60,000 nucleotides of DNA, from the NCBI GenBank assembly GCA_014529385.2, contig CM043948.1, positions 77,922,291 through 77,982,290 on the forward strand, written 5' to 3'. This document shows, piece by piece, positions 22,736 to 34,497 of the stretch. The notes under the pieces are model-generated. The model was not told where the DNA came from. It made no database searches and saw only the letters and a program-made list of their open reading frames with translations. The position numbers and the translations under genes are program-made. Within the stretch, counting starts at the first letter, position 1. Every line of letters starts with the position of its first letter. Source of the DNA: Adiantum capillus-veneris. Lineage: Eukaryota; Streptophyta; Polypodiopsida; Polypodiales; Pteridaceae.

Positions 22736-23653
22736 ATGTGATAAATATGCAACACGATATACAAAATTGAATCATTATCATGCATCATACATTTGTTGCT
22801 GCATCATTATTTGTGCTGGATTCTCCTTATGACATTGCACATGTTTTGGAACTTGCATTTCCTTCTACCTCCAATTTACAAACGTAAACAATGGTTATAC
22901 ATTATACAATCATTTCTTTGCAATAAACCTTGATACAATGTTCCGATTGCTACATTCCTAAGGGGCAAAAGTATTTGTGTTGGATTCTCCTTATGGAATT
23001 GCACATGTTTTGGAACTTGCATTGCCTTCTACTTCCAATTTCAAACTTAAACAATGGTTATATATTATACAATCATTTCTTTGCAATAAACCTTGATACA
23101 ATGTTACGATTGCTACATGACAAGCTAAAAAATTCTGCTAGTCCTAGCTTCTCTCTATTGAAAAAAAATCAAGATATAAATTCCAATTCTCTGCATCATC
23201 TAGAAGAGAAACAAAATCATAGTTCGGAACAAAATACTCGCACTTTATATCTTTGAATAAAATCTTGTTACAATCAAAGAACTGGATCTTCACATAATCC
23301 AAAGGACAAATAATTCAATAACCATTTATACTCGATGTTTACTATCTAAGCAAATAATTGGCATTTACAACAAATGTTGAATATATGTTTAATCTAGTTA
23401 GTTGCAATGCAAACATAATTGTTTCAAACGCTTACACCATCAATTCACAATAGAAGAACTTACACCCAACAAAAAATGATCATACATCAATTGTTCAAAC
23501 TCTTAGTTTGGAATTTTGAGGACTAAATACTTTTTAGTTTTTTCTAGCTTATTTCATTCTCAATAGAATATTAAACCTTAATCAGAAGATAAGAAATATA
23601 TGTCCCTAATGTATATGGACACAAGATATAAGGCCATTGAAAAATGGTCTTGA
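22736..23653 (-). pseudogene. Tandem fragments of the phosphatase acidic linker in AT-rich DNA
   Basis: Two tandem copies of about 165 bases (about 22,809-22,965 and 22,973-23,118). Each encodes on the minus strand a degenerate linker module, EVEGNASSKTCAIP, stop, GESNT, clearly related to EVEGNGSSKTCATPERESN at about 7,860. No phosphatase domain is present. The remaining DNA to 23,653 is AT-rich and nothing further is recognised. The fragments suggest the phosphatase-like gene once extended across this locus, or that its linker has been amplified. Confidence 0.45.
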
Positions 23654-23658
23654 AACAC

Positions 23659-24024
23659 TGAGGCAAGATTTTCCATGCATAGGTTCCCCCCATATATTTT
23701 TGCCCTTTTACCAAAATATTTCCTATTATATAAGTTACTTTTGATTTTTTCTTCCTTTTTCACAAACGTTTTAGCCTTTATTAAATAAATAAGACTTATG
23801 CTAATCAATCACGATGTAGCATAAATAAGTAAGTTTTCTTTGTTGATATCTCTTTTGACCTTAAATATTAAATATATATATTCTAAATTACATTATATAG
23901 TTTAGTATTTTCTAATATATTTTTCATGTATATATATTATTCCACCCTACCAAATATTTTATTCACTAGTTTTCATTTTCAAACCTCAATCCCACTTTCA
24001 AATTTCAATAATACCTCCATCTAG
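23659..24024 (+). repeat. Truncated 5' LTR
   Basis: It opens TGAGGCAAGATTTTCC and matches the first roughly 360 bases of the LTRs at 28,910 and 57,466, ending at ATGATTGCCAATCT. The other LTRs continue with TTTCAGAACTC or TTTCAAAACTC; here gag sequence follows. The TATA box and transcription start are therefore gone. Confidence 0.85.
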
Positions 24025-24311
24025 ATGATTGCCAATCTATATGATTTCCTAAGGAAGGATCGGTTTGTGGCTGGGTTATGGCCAACTTTTAAAGAGAAGG
24101 TGAAGGGAAGGTTTCCTGCAACGTATGAGCTAGCAGTTGAAGTGGCCCGCCTTAAAGACAAGAGTTACGTCTACAAGCCAGGAATATCGATGAAGAGGAA
24201 GCCGTTAGGACCCGACAACCTCTAGAACCACCTACAACAGCCGCCCAGACGATTCAACCACAAGAACCAATTGAAGATCCGCAAGACCTACTCAATCGAA
24301 TCACCAATTAA
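24025..24311 (+). pseudogene. C-terminal remnant of gag capsid
   Basis: FLRKDRFVAGLWPTFKEKV and YELAVEVARLKDKS align with DRFLAGLWENI and ALEVARNKEW of the other element, so this is the last part of capsid. The ATG at 24,025 is LTR sequence brought into frame by the deletion and is not a native start. A frameshift near 24,190 leads into RTRQPLEPPTTAAQTIQPQE and a TAA at 24,309-24,311, after which the next frame is open. Confidence 0.75.
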
Positions 24312-26492
24312 CTTGAGAATCTCTCTGTCCATTTGATACAACAAGGGCATGCACACAATCGCAAACAAGAGCAAGGAAGAGGAAAACGAAGGCAAAACCA
24401 AGAATACCACTGCTACAATTGTGGGGAGGATGGTCATGGCATGTACTATTGTCCACACCCAAGGAGGCAGAATTTCAACAGAGGAGCCAGGCAAAACCAG
24501 GTTTCACCACCGAGAGCAAGACCACCACCACCGAGGGCACCACAACAAGCACCACCCGTGCAAATCCTACAACCACCCATTCAACCACAACCACCACCAC
24601 CACCACAACCTCTCATTCCACCCTTACCCCCACCACTAGTTGGCAATAAAACAGTAAGCGTCATCAGTCTTGAAGGTAAAGGAAAGGAGAAAGTGGAGGA
24701 GGATATCAAGGGAGTAGCAAAAGGTAAGACCAAGTTTAAAGGAGTAGATTTCATAGGGGTAAAACGCGCTAGGCAAGGGGAATCTAGCAAAAATCCGTCC
24801 AAGTCACGATGTAAAATTGACATTGTAGATTTCTCTTTGGGTGAATGTTCTAAACCATATGATTTGGTTCAAGATGTTTCTGTGCAGGGCCCAAAAATCA
24901 CCTGGCCCCAGTTACTCCACCTAGCACCTAGGGTGAGGAGACAATGGACAAAGATGGTTAGCGTGAGACGACCAAAGCCAAAGATAGTTGGGGCTATCTC
25001 TGGGAGGAATCTAGATGACATACTACCAGTGATGGATGCTTACATCAAAGGGCAACACATCTCCAATATCTACATCGATGGTGGCGCACAAATATGCGTC
25101 ATGAGTGAAAAAATGATGCACCGTTTGGGTTTAGAGGTGAGTCGGCCGGCACCATGCCGAGCCAAAATGGAAAATAATTTAAAAGTTCAATGTGTTGGTG
25201 TCATAAATGCAGTTAGGATAAAGGCATTCAACACCGAGGTAGATGTGGACATCTTTGTCATTCCACACAAAGGGGAGGGCTATCCTATCATTCTAAGGAG
25301 GCCTTGGCTTATGGCTATGAGAGCTAAGCAGGACTGGGACACCGGCATAATCCAGATGAAGGATGCAAAAGGGAGGCCAATACTTTACGACATGAAGAAA
25401 GGTCAGCAATGGGACATGGATCTAGAAACCTCTATGGATGAGTTTTCTAGTGGTGACTCTTCAACCACTTCAGAGGAGGAGTCAACAGTGAGTGAAGAAA
25501 GTGACAGTAGCATTGAGGTGATGGGGATCATTCTCAAGGACCCTAAGAAGATGGAGCAACCTGATGCCTCATCATTAAACCAAGGGGAGACACCAGGTAT
25601 ACAACCTCTTGTAGAAGCACGTAAGCTACATCAAATGCTCTCTAGTGAGTTGTGTGGGAAGGAGCGTGAAGATTATATTTTGATGCTAAGTAATTTTACC
25701 ACATTGTTCATTGATGAATATGATAAAGTCACTGGCATCACAGTAGTTCAACATCACATTAATATCAAGGAGGGAAGTAAACCTATAGTGCAGAAGCTCA
25801 GGCGGCTAGGAGTAATTCAACAAGACGCCCTACTCAAAGAGGTGAGGAAATTGCTAGAAGCCGGTTTTATCTATCCTGTTGAAGACTCAGAGTGGGTTTC
25901 TCCAGTGGTAGTCACACCAAACAAGAATGGTAAGTGGAGGGTTTGCGTTGATTACAATCCTCTTAATGCAACCACAAAGAGGGACCATTTTCCTCTTCCT
26001 TTTCAAGAAGAAATACTCAATGAGGTAGCAGGACATGAGCGCTACACAGTATGTGATGGCTACTCAGGCTACTTCCAAATTAGCATCGCTGAAGAAGATC
26101 AAAATAAGACAACCTTCATCACACCATGGGGATGTTTTGCTTACAGAGTTATGCGTTTTGGTCTCACTAATGCTCCAGCCACTTTTCAGCGATATGTGAC
26201 ATTTGTTTTTCAGCCATTCTTTGGAAAATCAATCTGTGTTTTTATTGATGACTTTTGTATCTATAGCTCTCGCTCTCTTCATTTGGAGAAAGTTTATGAA
26301 GGTCTAGCTAGGCTACAAGCTTTGGGGGGCCAACTCAATGTGGAGAAATTCCACATTGGTGAAAGCAAGGTTATTCTTCTTGGCCATGTGATCTCGGCCA
26401 ATGGCATTGAAGCTGACTCAAGCAAGATTCAAGCCTTGCTGGCTTTGACCTCACCACAACAAAGCAGTTGGTCTCTTTTCTTCAAAAGGTGA
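24312..26492 (+). pseudogene. Nucleocapsid, protease and reverse transcriptase
   Basis: Open for about 726 codons. In order: a zinc knuckle CYNCGEDGHGMYYC, a long Pro-rich spacer (about residues 55-105), the protease site YIDGGAQICVMSEKMMHRLG, an acidic Ser-rich spacer, then RT with WVSPVVVTPNKNGKWRVCVD, CDGYSGYFQISIA, MRFGLTNAPATFQR and the catalytic FIDDF, ending in LLGHVISANGIEAD. The Pro-rich spacer is absent from the 13-22 kb element and marks a distinct family. The frame ends at a one-base deletion near 26,455, where the other frame (KQLVSFLQKVRYLSRFI) continues the connection domain. Confidence 0.92.
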
Positions 26493-27715
26493 GGTATTTG
26501 AGTAGGTTCATTCAATTGCTCTCCCAAGTGGTTATCCCTTTACAACAAGTTACCCATCAAGAGATCTTCACTTGGAGTGAAGAAAATGAACAACAATTCA
26601 ATGAGGTAAAACAAATTCTAGCTTCACTTCCCACCATACCACCTCCAAAGTGGGACAAGCCTTTTTATGTAAACCCTAGTGTGGGCAATGACACACTTGG
26701 GGCTGTATTGATGCAAAAGGATCCTCAAACTTCGTTCATGCGTCCTATCTACTTCTCTAGTCCAATGATGACTCCATCAAAAAAGGGATACACGGCAGTG
26801 GAGCACATGGTGCTTCAATTAATGTTTGCTACCACCAAATTTCGCTCTTATTTATTGTCTAGACCATTCATAATCTTAACAATGGAAGAAGTATTTCCTT
26901 ATGTAATGCAGCACATGGATGTTTCTTCTAGGATTTCCAAATGGCTCACAAGGCTACACGAGTTTGACTACACAATGCAAGTGGAGAACTCCACAAGGGC
27001 CAGTCTAGGAGGTATTCTCACTCATCGCCACTATGAAAAGAAGCTAAAGATAAAGCCAAATGATCGAGATATTACACCTGTGTTAGAAGCCCCTAAGGTA
27101 AAGGAGGCTCACTCTCTTTTCTTTGATGGAGCCTACAAGAGGAAAGTGGACAAAGCTGCAGCAGGCATTTTCATCTTCAATGAGCAAGGGGATAAGGTTT
27201 TCTCCATTGGGAATCTCTTGTAGTCTCACTCTAACAATGAGGCAGAATATGCAGCCTTAACTCTTGGGTTAGAGTGGTGTGTGACACAGGGCATTCAATG
27301 GTTAAATGTATTTGGTGATGCCATGCTTTTAATAAAACAAATACAAGGAACTTGGGCTTGTAAAAATCATAGCTTGCTAGGCCATTTGCGCAAAGTCAAG
27401 GAACTTTTAGGAAAATTTCAAGTTCTACAATTACATCATGTCCCTCGAGCAGAAAATCAAGAAGTAGATGCTCTAGCTAGAGAGAAGCTGCAAGATGTTT
27501 CAGTGGTGGGTGCTATCAAGTTGAAGCTACCTCTCTTCCAAGGTAGCGATGCTATGCCTGACATCATGAGTTTCTTGGACACAGGAGAGTGTCCTAAGGA
27601 TCTTAATAAGGGCAAAAAGCAGTGGCTTGTGCGCAAGGCAACAAAATACCGCCTTATCAATGACGACCTCTACTGCAAGGGTAAGGATCAAATTCTTAGG
27701 CGTGTACCTCTCTCG
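26455..27715 (+). pseudogene. Connection, degenerate RNase H and archaeal-type RNase H
   Basis: Begins in KQLVSFLQKVRYLSRF, then TWSEENEQQFNEVK and YVNPSVGNDTLGAVLMQ. The usual DAS of the RT-linked RNase H is NPS, exactly as in the 13-22 kb element. The second RNase H shows LFFDGAYKRK, NNEAEYAALTLGL and FGDAMLLIKQIQG, with its three acidic positions conserved, followed by HHVPRAENQEVDALAR. A TAG at 27,221-27,223 lies just before SHSNNEAEY. The frame ends near 27,715, where a one-base shift precedes integrase. Confidence 0.9.
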
Positions 27716-28881
27716 AGATCACTGAAATCATTTCAAGTTGCCATGATGGTGTTTGCAGAGGACACTTTGCACTTGACATCACTAGTAGAAAGATTCTACA
27801 AGCCGGGTTTGTATGGCCTAGTCTACATAGGGATGTGCATCATTGGTGTCAAACATGCAAGGAATGTCAAAAGGCAGGGGATAGGAGGCTCACATATGAG
27901 CCACAGACTCCTATAATCTCATATGGACCATTTGAGAAATGGGGAATTGATGCTATTGGGCCTTTGCCAAGGAGCCAATCAGGTAAATTTTATATCATCA
28001 TGGGTGTGGACTACATGACCAGGTGGGCTGAAGCAGTTGCCACCACCCGGATTATAGCTAAGGAAGTGGCTAAGTTCGTATTTGAAAACATTTGTTGCCG
28101 TTTTGGCACTCCTCTAGAAATAATTTCTGACAGGGGACCAGGTTTTAGAGGAGACCTTGTAGGAGAGCTAATGGAAGAGTTAGGTATCTCACGACGACAC
28201 TCAACTCCCTACTGCCCACAATGCAATGGTTTGGTGGAAAAGGTAAATGGTATGATCTACAAGATCATCACTAAATATGTAAACAATCACAAAAGTGATT
28301 GGGACAAGCATCTTATGGCTGCACTTTAGGCTTATCGCACTTCATTTCGCACATCCCTTGGGTTCACACCATATCACTTGGTGTTTGGTAAGGAAGCCAT
28401 TTTACCCATTGAAGTACAATTGCCTAGTCTCAGGGTGCTAGCTGGGCAGGTGGAACGTCCTAATGCTCATCTCCACAACCACATTCTTGATCTAGAGAGT
28501 CTTCAACTAGACAGAGAGGGTGCTATCGACTATTATGCAGCACATTCAGAGCAACGTCGACTTACCGTCAACAAGGGACTTAGGGCAAAAGTTCTCAAGA
28601 AAGGTATGTTGGTCCTATGGTATGATAACAGGTTTGACACTAGGAAGGATAAAAAGTTTTCACCTAGATGGGAGGGGCCATTTGTCATTAGAAAGCGCTA
28701 TGCCAATTGCAGTTACCAATTGATGGATGCAGATGGTAGGCTCCACAAAACACGTGTCAATGGATGCAGGTTGAAGCAATACTTTTTGAGATTTGATCAA
28801 ACAGCTATGATGGAAATCCCCGAGGAGGGAGACTCCTGCACCTCAATTGAAGAAGAATCAAGTACAACGCTAGAGGCATGA
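27716..28881 (+). pseudogene. Integrase
   Basis: HHCC domain: CRGHFALDITSRKILQAGF, then HHWCQTCKECQ. Catalytic core: WGIDAIGPL, IISDRGPGF and VEKVNGMI supply the DDE set. The C-terminal domain has GFTPYHLVFGKEAILPIE and RWEGPFVIRKR. A TAG at 28,327-28,329 falls where the other element has the Trp of ALWAYRT, so TGG to TAG is the likely event. The end of the frame lies a few bases before the polypurine tract, the normal position for a pol terminus. Confidence 0.88.
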
Positions 28882-28889
28882 ATACCTCT

Positions 28890-28909
28890 AGCCTTAGGGG
28901 GAGGGCTAA
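28890..28909 (+). other. Polypurine tract
   Basis: The sequence CCTTAGGGGGAGGGCTAA directly precedes the TGAGCC that opens the 3' LTR. Its G-rich purine run and exact abutment make it the plus-strand primer site. Confidence 0.8.
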
Positions 28910-30821
28910 TGAGCCAAGCTTTTCCATGCATGGGAACCTCCCATATATTTTTTCCCTTTTACCAAAATATTTCCTATTATATAAGTTACTTTTGATTTTT
29001 TTTTCCTTTTTTACAAACGTTTTAGCCTTAATTAAATAAATAAGACTTATGCTAATCAATCACGATGTAGCATAAATAAGTAAGCTTTCTTTTTTGATAT
29101 CTCTTTTGACCTTAAATATTAAATATATATATTCTAAATTACATTATAAAGTTTAGTATTTTCTAATATAATTTTCATGCATATATATTATTCCACCCTA
29201 CCAAATATTTTATTCACTAGTTTTCATTTTCAAACCTCAACCCCACTTTCAAATTTCACTAATACCTCCATCTAGATGATTGCCAATCTTTTCAGAACTC
29301 TAGGTCATGTTTTCATACACATGAAGGAGCTTACACTTGAAGGCAAGAGAGAAGTCCACTCAAAGGGGACCACCAAAAGACCTTTGTAGCCACAAATAAT
29401 ACATTATTTGGCTGAATTTTTTAAGTAGAGAAGAACCTCGAATCTGAAGGAGCGTTCAACATGAAAGATGTAGCTCGTGATCCTAACTTTTAGCTCAATT
29501 TTTTTATAATTTTTGGAGTTATGAACACGGAGATATGATTTTTGTAGTGGACCCCAGTTTTCTCGTGTAATGGTGACACAGGCCATCCCCAGTTTTCTTC
29601 CCTCTAGAATGGCTATGGTTCTACAAGTCTTCAAGCACGATTACAAGAGACAAGGCTCTTTTAACCAGGTCTTGGCAAGTCTAGAGTGATTCTATCACCA
29701 TTTTTGAAGGATCCATCCTCATCAACAACTATCCACCTTTGAAAATATCTCTTGTAAATTTCTTACCTCTCTCTTCTCTCCCTCTATTGTAAATATCTCC
29801 TATTCTCTACATCCTACCCACATTCTCTCATCTTCTCTCTCTATTGATTCTGGTATTTTAAATAATGAGGAGACAAGATGGGAGCCACAGTCACATGCAC
29901 CCCATTTTCCTAGTCACCAAAGTGGGACACTCACCTCAAATAGAAATATTGCTAAATCCTCCCCTCCTTCCCTATATAAGGAGGTCGTGAGAGCTCACTT
30001 GGAAAAACACACACACACACGCACACACCTATCCATACACACTCTTGTGCTACATGCTTGTAGCATGAACCCTAATCACATAATCACAACACCATCATCA
30101 TCACCATCACCATGCACAAAAGATGAGCACCACACCTCCACACCACTTGTAATTAAGGGTTGAAGGCACAATTTCAAGAAGAAGAAGGGTGGACACACTC
30201 ATGATATTCCTCGCCATCAACTCCCATCTCTCCATTATTCCTCCTACGATCTTGTCCCCTTCTCATTTTCCTGCCATACGCTACCTATTGTATTCATCTT
30301 TTGCAAGCAATCAACACACTCCATCTTGGTGCCATACTTTGTGTCGCTTTGGATACATCTCATTGTGAGTATGGTATATGCTTGTTCCTTGCCTTTTTTT
30401 TTTGCTTATGTAAAGGTGTGCGGATTCACCACCATACACACACACTCTCTCTCTCCCTCTCATATTCCTATCATGTTGCTACTTCCATCTTGAGGTGTGC
30501 AGATTTGCCACCTCCTGTATGATAAGTGAGCATACTTGCAAGTTTCCCCTACCTCATTATCTTCCTTACTAACATGCACGAGTAGCAAGCCCATTCTCAC
30601 TCATTCACCACTCCTCTCACCTTATTCTATGACCACCCCATTTCACATTTGGGCGTGGATCTTGAAATTGTTTTCCATGGCATGCTTCATTGTGTATATG
30701 TATGTGTCCTAGCCGCATATCTTGCTAGGTGGTGCCCCTATTGTGTATCCCCCATGATGAGGCCATTGTGCATAGTCTTGGTGTAGAGGCCACCGGGTCT
30801 ATTTTTCACTTCCGCCTCTCA
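28910..30821 (+). repeat. 3' LTR, 1,912 bases
   Basis: It begins TGAGCCAAGC and ends CCGCCTCTCA. It contains a TATATAAGG box at about 29,973-29,980 followed by CA-repeat-rich transcribed sequence, and near 30,420-30,500 a pair of GTGTGCGGATT / GTGTGCAGATT repeats. The copy at 57,466-59,404 is closely similar and fixes both ends. No coding function is seen inside it. Confidence 0.92.
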
Positions 30822-30829
30822 ACACTTAA

Positions 30830-31460
30830 AGAGTCTTTAGGTGACCTAGAATAACCAACCTATGGTCTAAAGGCCATAGGGTGTCATGTGATGTTTTATA
30901 AGATGTGTCCATAAGAGCTAGGTGATTTGCATCCATGGGGTGATTTAAGTGCCCCTGTGGAGATTCTATGTCACCACCCTATAGCCCTAAGGCATTAAGG
31001 TATCCCAAATGCTCTTGGATAACTTATGTTTCCTTCTAGAATATCCCAAACACTCATGTGCCCGTTTGGAGACTTTATGTAATCTCTCTATATACATAAT
31101 ATTGTAGGATAGCTGTGTTGACACCCTATGGCCTTAAGGCTGTAGACTAGCCCAAATGCTTATGTGACCTTTTAAAGACTATGTAATCACCCTATATCCA
31201 TAAGATTGTAGGGTAGCCAAATGATTTGGGGGGATTATATGTTGACACCCTATGGGCCTAAGGCTATAGAGTAACCCAGATGCTTATATGCCCTTTTAGA
31301 GAAGTCTCGGTGTAATCACCCTACATCTGTAAGGTTGTTGGGTATCCCATTTTCTTTTGGGGGATTCTATGGCCCTAGGGCCATAGGGTGTCATGTCTAC
31401 AAAGAAATCTATGATCCTCAAGTCTACAAAGAACTCTATGATCCTCAAGTCATAGTGTAT
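30830..31460. repeat. Palindromic minisatellite block C
   Basis: Diverged units built around CACCCTATGGCCTTAAGG and ending in a perfect CTATGGCCCTAGGGCCATAG near 31,370. Unit length is about 110-130 bases, longer than in blocks A and B, with an added ATGCTTATGTGCCCTTTT spacer. Confidence 0.7.
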
Positions 31461-31772
31461 TCTTCCCAAACCTCATATGATCAATTAACTTTAAAGTATT
31501 ACATAATATATATCTTATGACCATATATAAATGTAGAATTCTATTTACCAAAACATGTCCATATAATATCATACACTTAAGTTTAATTCATTTATTGTGA
31601 AAAAACTCAAACTCACAAGTTCACATTTTTTCAAAGAAAATAAATTGAGAACAATAACGAGCCAAACATCAATGTTTTTAACATCGTGGGCAGATTTGAG
31701 ATGGGACAAATAAAATAAAATGACAACAATAATAATCTAAATATCAGTAATGTAATATCATGGGTAGCTAGC
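31461..31772. other. AT-rich stretch without recognisable features
   Basis: Downstream flank of the minus-strand gene that ends at 31,773. AT-rich with poly-A-type runs. I see no clear terminator or repeat and found no inverted terminal repeat here. Confidence 0.4.
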
Positions 31773-34497
31773 TTAACTTGTTTCCTGTAGACTTTCTAGA
31801 ATGGCCTCAGCACTTGCATCCAATGGTTCTTCAATTTCTTCTTCCTATGAATCCTTGGCATTGACTTTCTCTGTGTTATCCACACCTGCCCACCTTCTAA
31901 GATCAAGGTATTCTTCCACTATGGAATGGCAAAGAGATTCCAATTGCTTCATTTGATCACTACTACATGCAATTGATATCACCTTTCTCTGTTGTTGTAG
32001 TGCCTCTTTAGTCCCATAGCCTAATGAGAAGATGTCTATCACTTGATCATATTCTTTGAGACAGATGCACTTGATTGCACGACGTACAAAAAAGGATTTG
32101 GCCGTGGTCACAACATCATACTCGTCGTCATTGATGCAGAGAGTATGCATTGGCTCCAACAATGACTCTTTAACACTAGAGTAGTTGGTGTACTGCTCTC
32201 CTTGACTGAAAAATGCCCAAACCCCAAAAACTACTTCGCGAAGAGCACATGTTTGGATGGTCTCTGATCCCATTAAGGAGCTCAAAGGTAGAACGTGCAT
32301 TTCATACCATTTAGCTTTTTCAGAAATTGCCTTCTCTAGGGAAGCAGCATGCTGATACTTGACTAAGCCGGCAATTAAAAACTCTGATGGTTGATGTGCT
32401 ACCCCACATACTCCATCAATTACTTTTCCAAATTGGGCAGCACTCCAACCACTAAATGTAAGATTTTTGTGTGTTGTGTCTATGATGCAAACACCAACAC
32501 AAATTTTAGAGCTATTCTCACTGCAGAGAAACTCAATGCCTTCCAAATTCTTTCCAACACACTTGATTGTCCATGGTAAAATGAATTGCAAACTAGAAGT
32601 TCCATTCTTTTGTGCAATGATCCACTGCACATATCCCCTAGTGATCTCAGGAATTGGCTCTTTCTCCTTTCCTTTTTGTAGTAGGAGATTTAGCCATTGC
32701 GTACAACTCGTGAAGAGAGATTTGTAAATCTCATCTGTAATGTTATAATGAGACTTAAATTTATCCCATGAAGTAACTGCTATTGTTGATGGATCTATCT
32801 CTTTAAATGCCATCAACATTTGAGGCTCAAAAACCCTGGTCTTCTTTAAGACCGTTGCACGTGCAGTGAGGTCGAGTATGCCCGCTTGTTAACGTGGTTG
32901 CTTCACTAAGAAAATCTTCTCATATGCCAGCTCTTGTTGTAGTAGCTTGACATCATTATCTTCTAAACCAGCTAGGCATCTAAAGGTTGTTATGCTTGGT
33001 TGTCGCCCACGAGAAGTTGATGTCTGATGCTTCTCCAAGATGTGTATCCACTGATCATAGATTTCATCATCGTACATGACCATGTGTGCTTCTTTGTTGG
33101 CAAATGATTTATGGTTGAACACGATGTTCGCCACATTTACAAAGGCCTTCAAAATAAAGAAAAGAAAATTAACTTTATTTCAAGACATATTTGTAACAAA
33201 AACAAGCATAGGGAAGTAGAACTTACATCCCAACCTACTCGACTTGGATGACCGACAGGAACACCTGCGTTGCGTTTTGTTGGTTTAGAATATGCAATCC
33301 ATTGACTACGGCCATGCTTCAAGACCTCCACATAAGGCTGGTGTTTCATTGCTGTTATTCTCTCCATGTTCTCCATTCTGGAAATTCGAACAGCAACCTC
33401 TTTCGGAGCGTCTACCACTATCCTTGCAGTTCTAAACTTGTAGAACTCTTTTCTCAAAGCATACTTAGTGCTGTTGTTACGCAAAAAATCTATAGCCGCT
33501 ATGATGGAATGCTGACCAGCTAGAATCCAGTAGTGGTATGTTGATAGCTTGTCTCCATGCACTTCAGCTGTTTGTAAATTGGGTTATATGGCATCAAGTC
33601 TGCTGCACTGGAGACTGGCCTAGAGTGCCCTGCAAATTGCTTCAAGAGATATTTCACATATACATCTGACAATGGTATGCATCTATAGCCTTTTGGTGCA
33701 AGCTTGCATTGCTCAACTGGGATCAATTGGGTAAATTGTACACCAAATTTAAAATAGTGGTCAATGTCGACGTATCCATCTAGCCCACTCTTAGAAGTTT
33801 TGGCAACTTCTTTATCAAGATCTTTTTCTTTGGGCTATATAATAGAGTCCAACATAGCTAAGGATGCTGAGTCCACAACCACTTCCAGTGAGGGGGTTCC
33901 AACTGTTAGGGTTGCAAGTCCACTAGAATCTCCTGCTTCTTGAGTCTGTAAGGGTATAACTGAAAGATTTTCTTCGGCTACATTTCCACTATTTTCTCCA
34001 AGTGAGGGAGTATGACTCTCCTTGAGCGTCTTAGATTGATTTGATGTACCTGTGTCTTCATTCTTTCGCTTCTTATTCTTCTTTGTGCTGCTCAATTTAC
34101 CTAAATATTGATTGACTTTCTTAAAGCCCTCAATATATAAGTCTATAAAGTTCTCACTTGGAGTGTCGTCTTGAAGCTCCACCCACCCTACTTTTGTCAT
34201 TGTCACTCCTTCATAATCAACCTTCACCAATTTTTGATCAAAGGCCACAGGCTCCAACAAGTAGGAGTCACCATTGAATAGTTTTACTCCAAGGCATGGA
34301 GACATTTCAAGATCTGAACAATCTTTCTTTATCTCCTCGACAATACCACAGTCCTTGAAGGGCAATTTCTCTTTATCTTGAAAGAACAAGTGGACTTTCT
34401 CATCACTTCCACCATTTGGTAAGTGAAAATCTAGATACCAAGAACTTGGTGTTGAGCCTGTTGCATCAACTGACTTTGAGTTTCTCTTTTGAGACAT
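31773..34497 (-). pseudogene. Unknown-family protein with GQHS motif, partner of the transposase gene
   Basis: About 880 codons on the minus strand. The likely start is the ATG at 34,495-34,497, just after TTTTTACAG, an acceptor-like site, so an upstream exon is likely. Segments in order: WYLDFHLPNGGSDEKVHLFF; a Lys-rich linker (KKNKKRKNED); CIPLSDVYVKYLLKQFAGHS; YHYWILAGQHSIIAAIDFL; a helical part (AVRISRMENMERITAMKHQP); and a long alpha-rich C-terminal half. GQHSIIAA after a hydrophobic strand recalls the ParB/sulfiredoxin-like fold, but that is only an analogy. In-frame stops lie at 33,835 (TAG), 32,889 (TAA) and 31,845 (TAG), and there is one frameshift near 33,560. The true end is probably the TAA at 31,773-31,775. 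I do not recognise the family. Confidence 0.7.
33147..33226 (-). other. Spliceosomal intron, 80 bases
   Basis: On the minus strand the donor is GTAAGT (33,226-33,221) after GGTTGGGAT and the acceptor is TTTTGAAG before GCCTTTGTAAATG. Joining Gly-Trp-Asp to AFVNVANIVFNHKSF restores one frame. The intron is AT-rich with a T-rich 3' part. A clean intron supports a real eukaryotic gene at this locus. Confidence 0.8.

Larger units (their letters stand above)
23659..30821 (+). mobile_element. Ty3/gypsy retrotransposon, Tat-like, internally deleted
   Basis: A plus-strand element of about 7.2 kb, bounded by ACAC on both sides (23,655-23,658 and 30,822-30,825; AACAC if the terminal A of the LTR is counted). 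The outer end of the 5' LTR is intact, but it stops after about 360 bases and runs straight into the C-terminal part of gag, so the primer site and most of gag are deleted. Protease, RT, dual RNase H and integrase follow, then a polypurine tract and a full 3' LTR of 1,912 bases. Nonsense codons lie at 24,309, 27,221 and 28,327, with frameshifts near 24,190, 26,455 and 27,715. A third copy of the LTR starts at 57,466. Confidence 0.9.

Noticed and set aside
24581-24823. Minus-strand ORFs opposite the Pro-rich gag linker
   Set aside because: They are shadow frames of the CCA-rich coding sequence of the retrotransposon.
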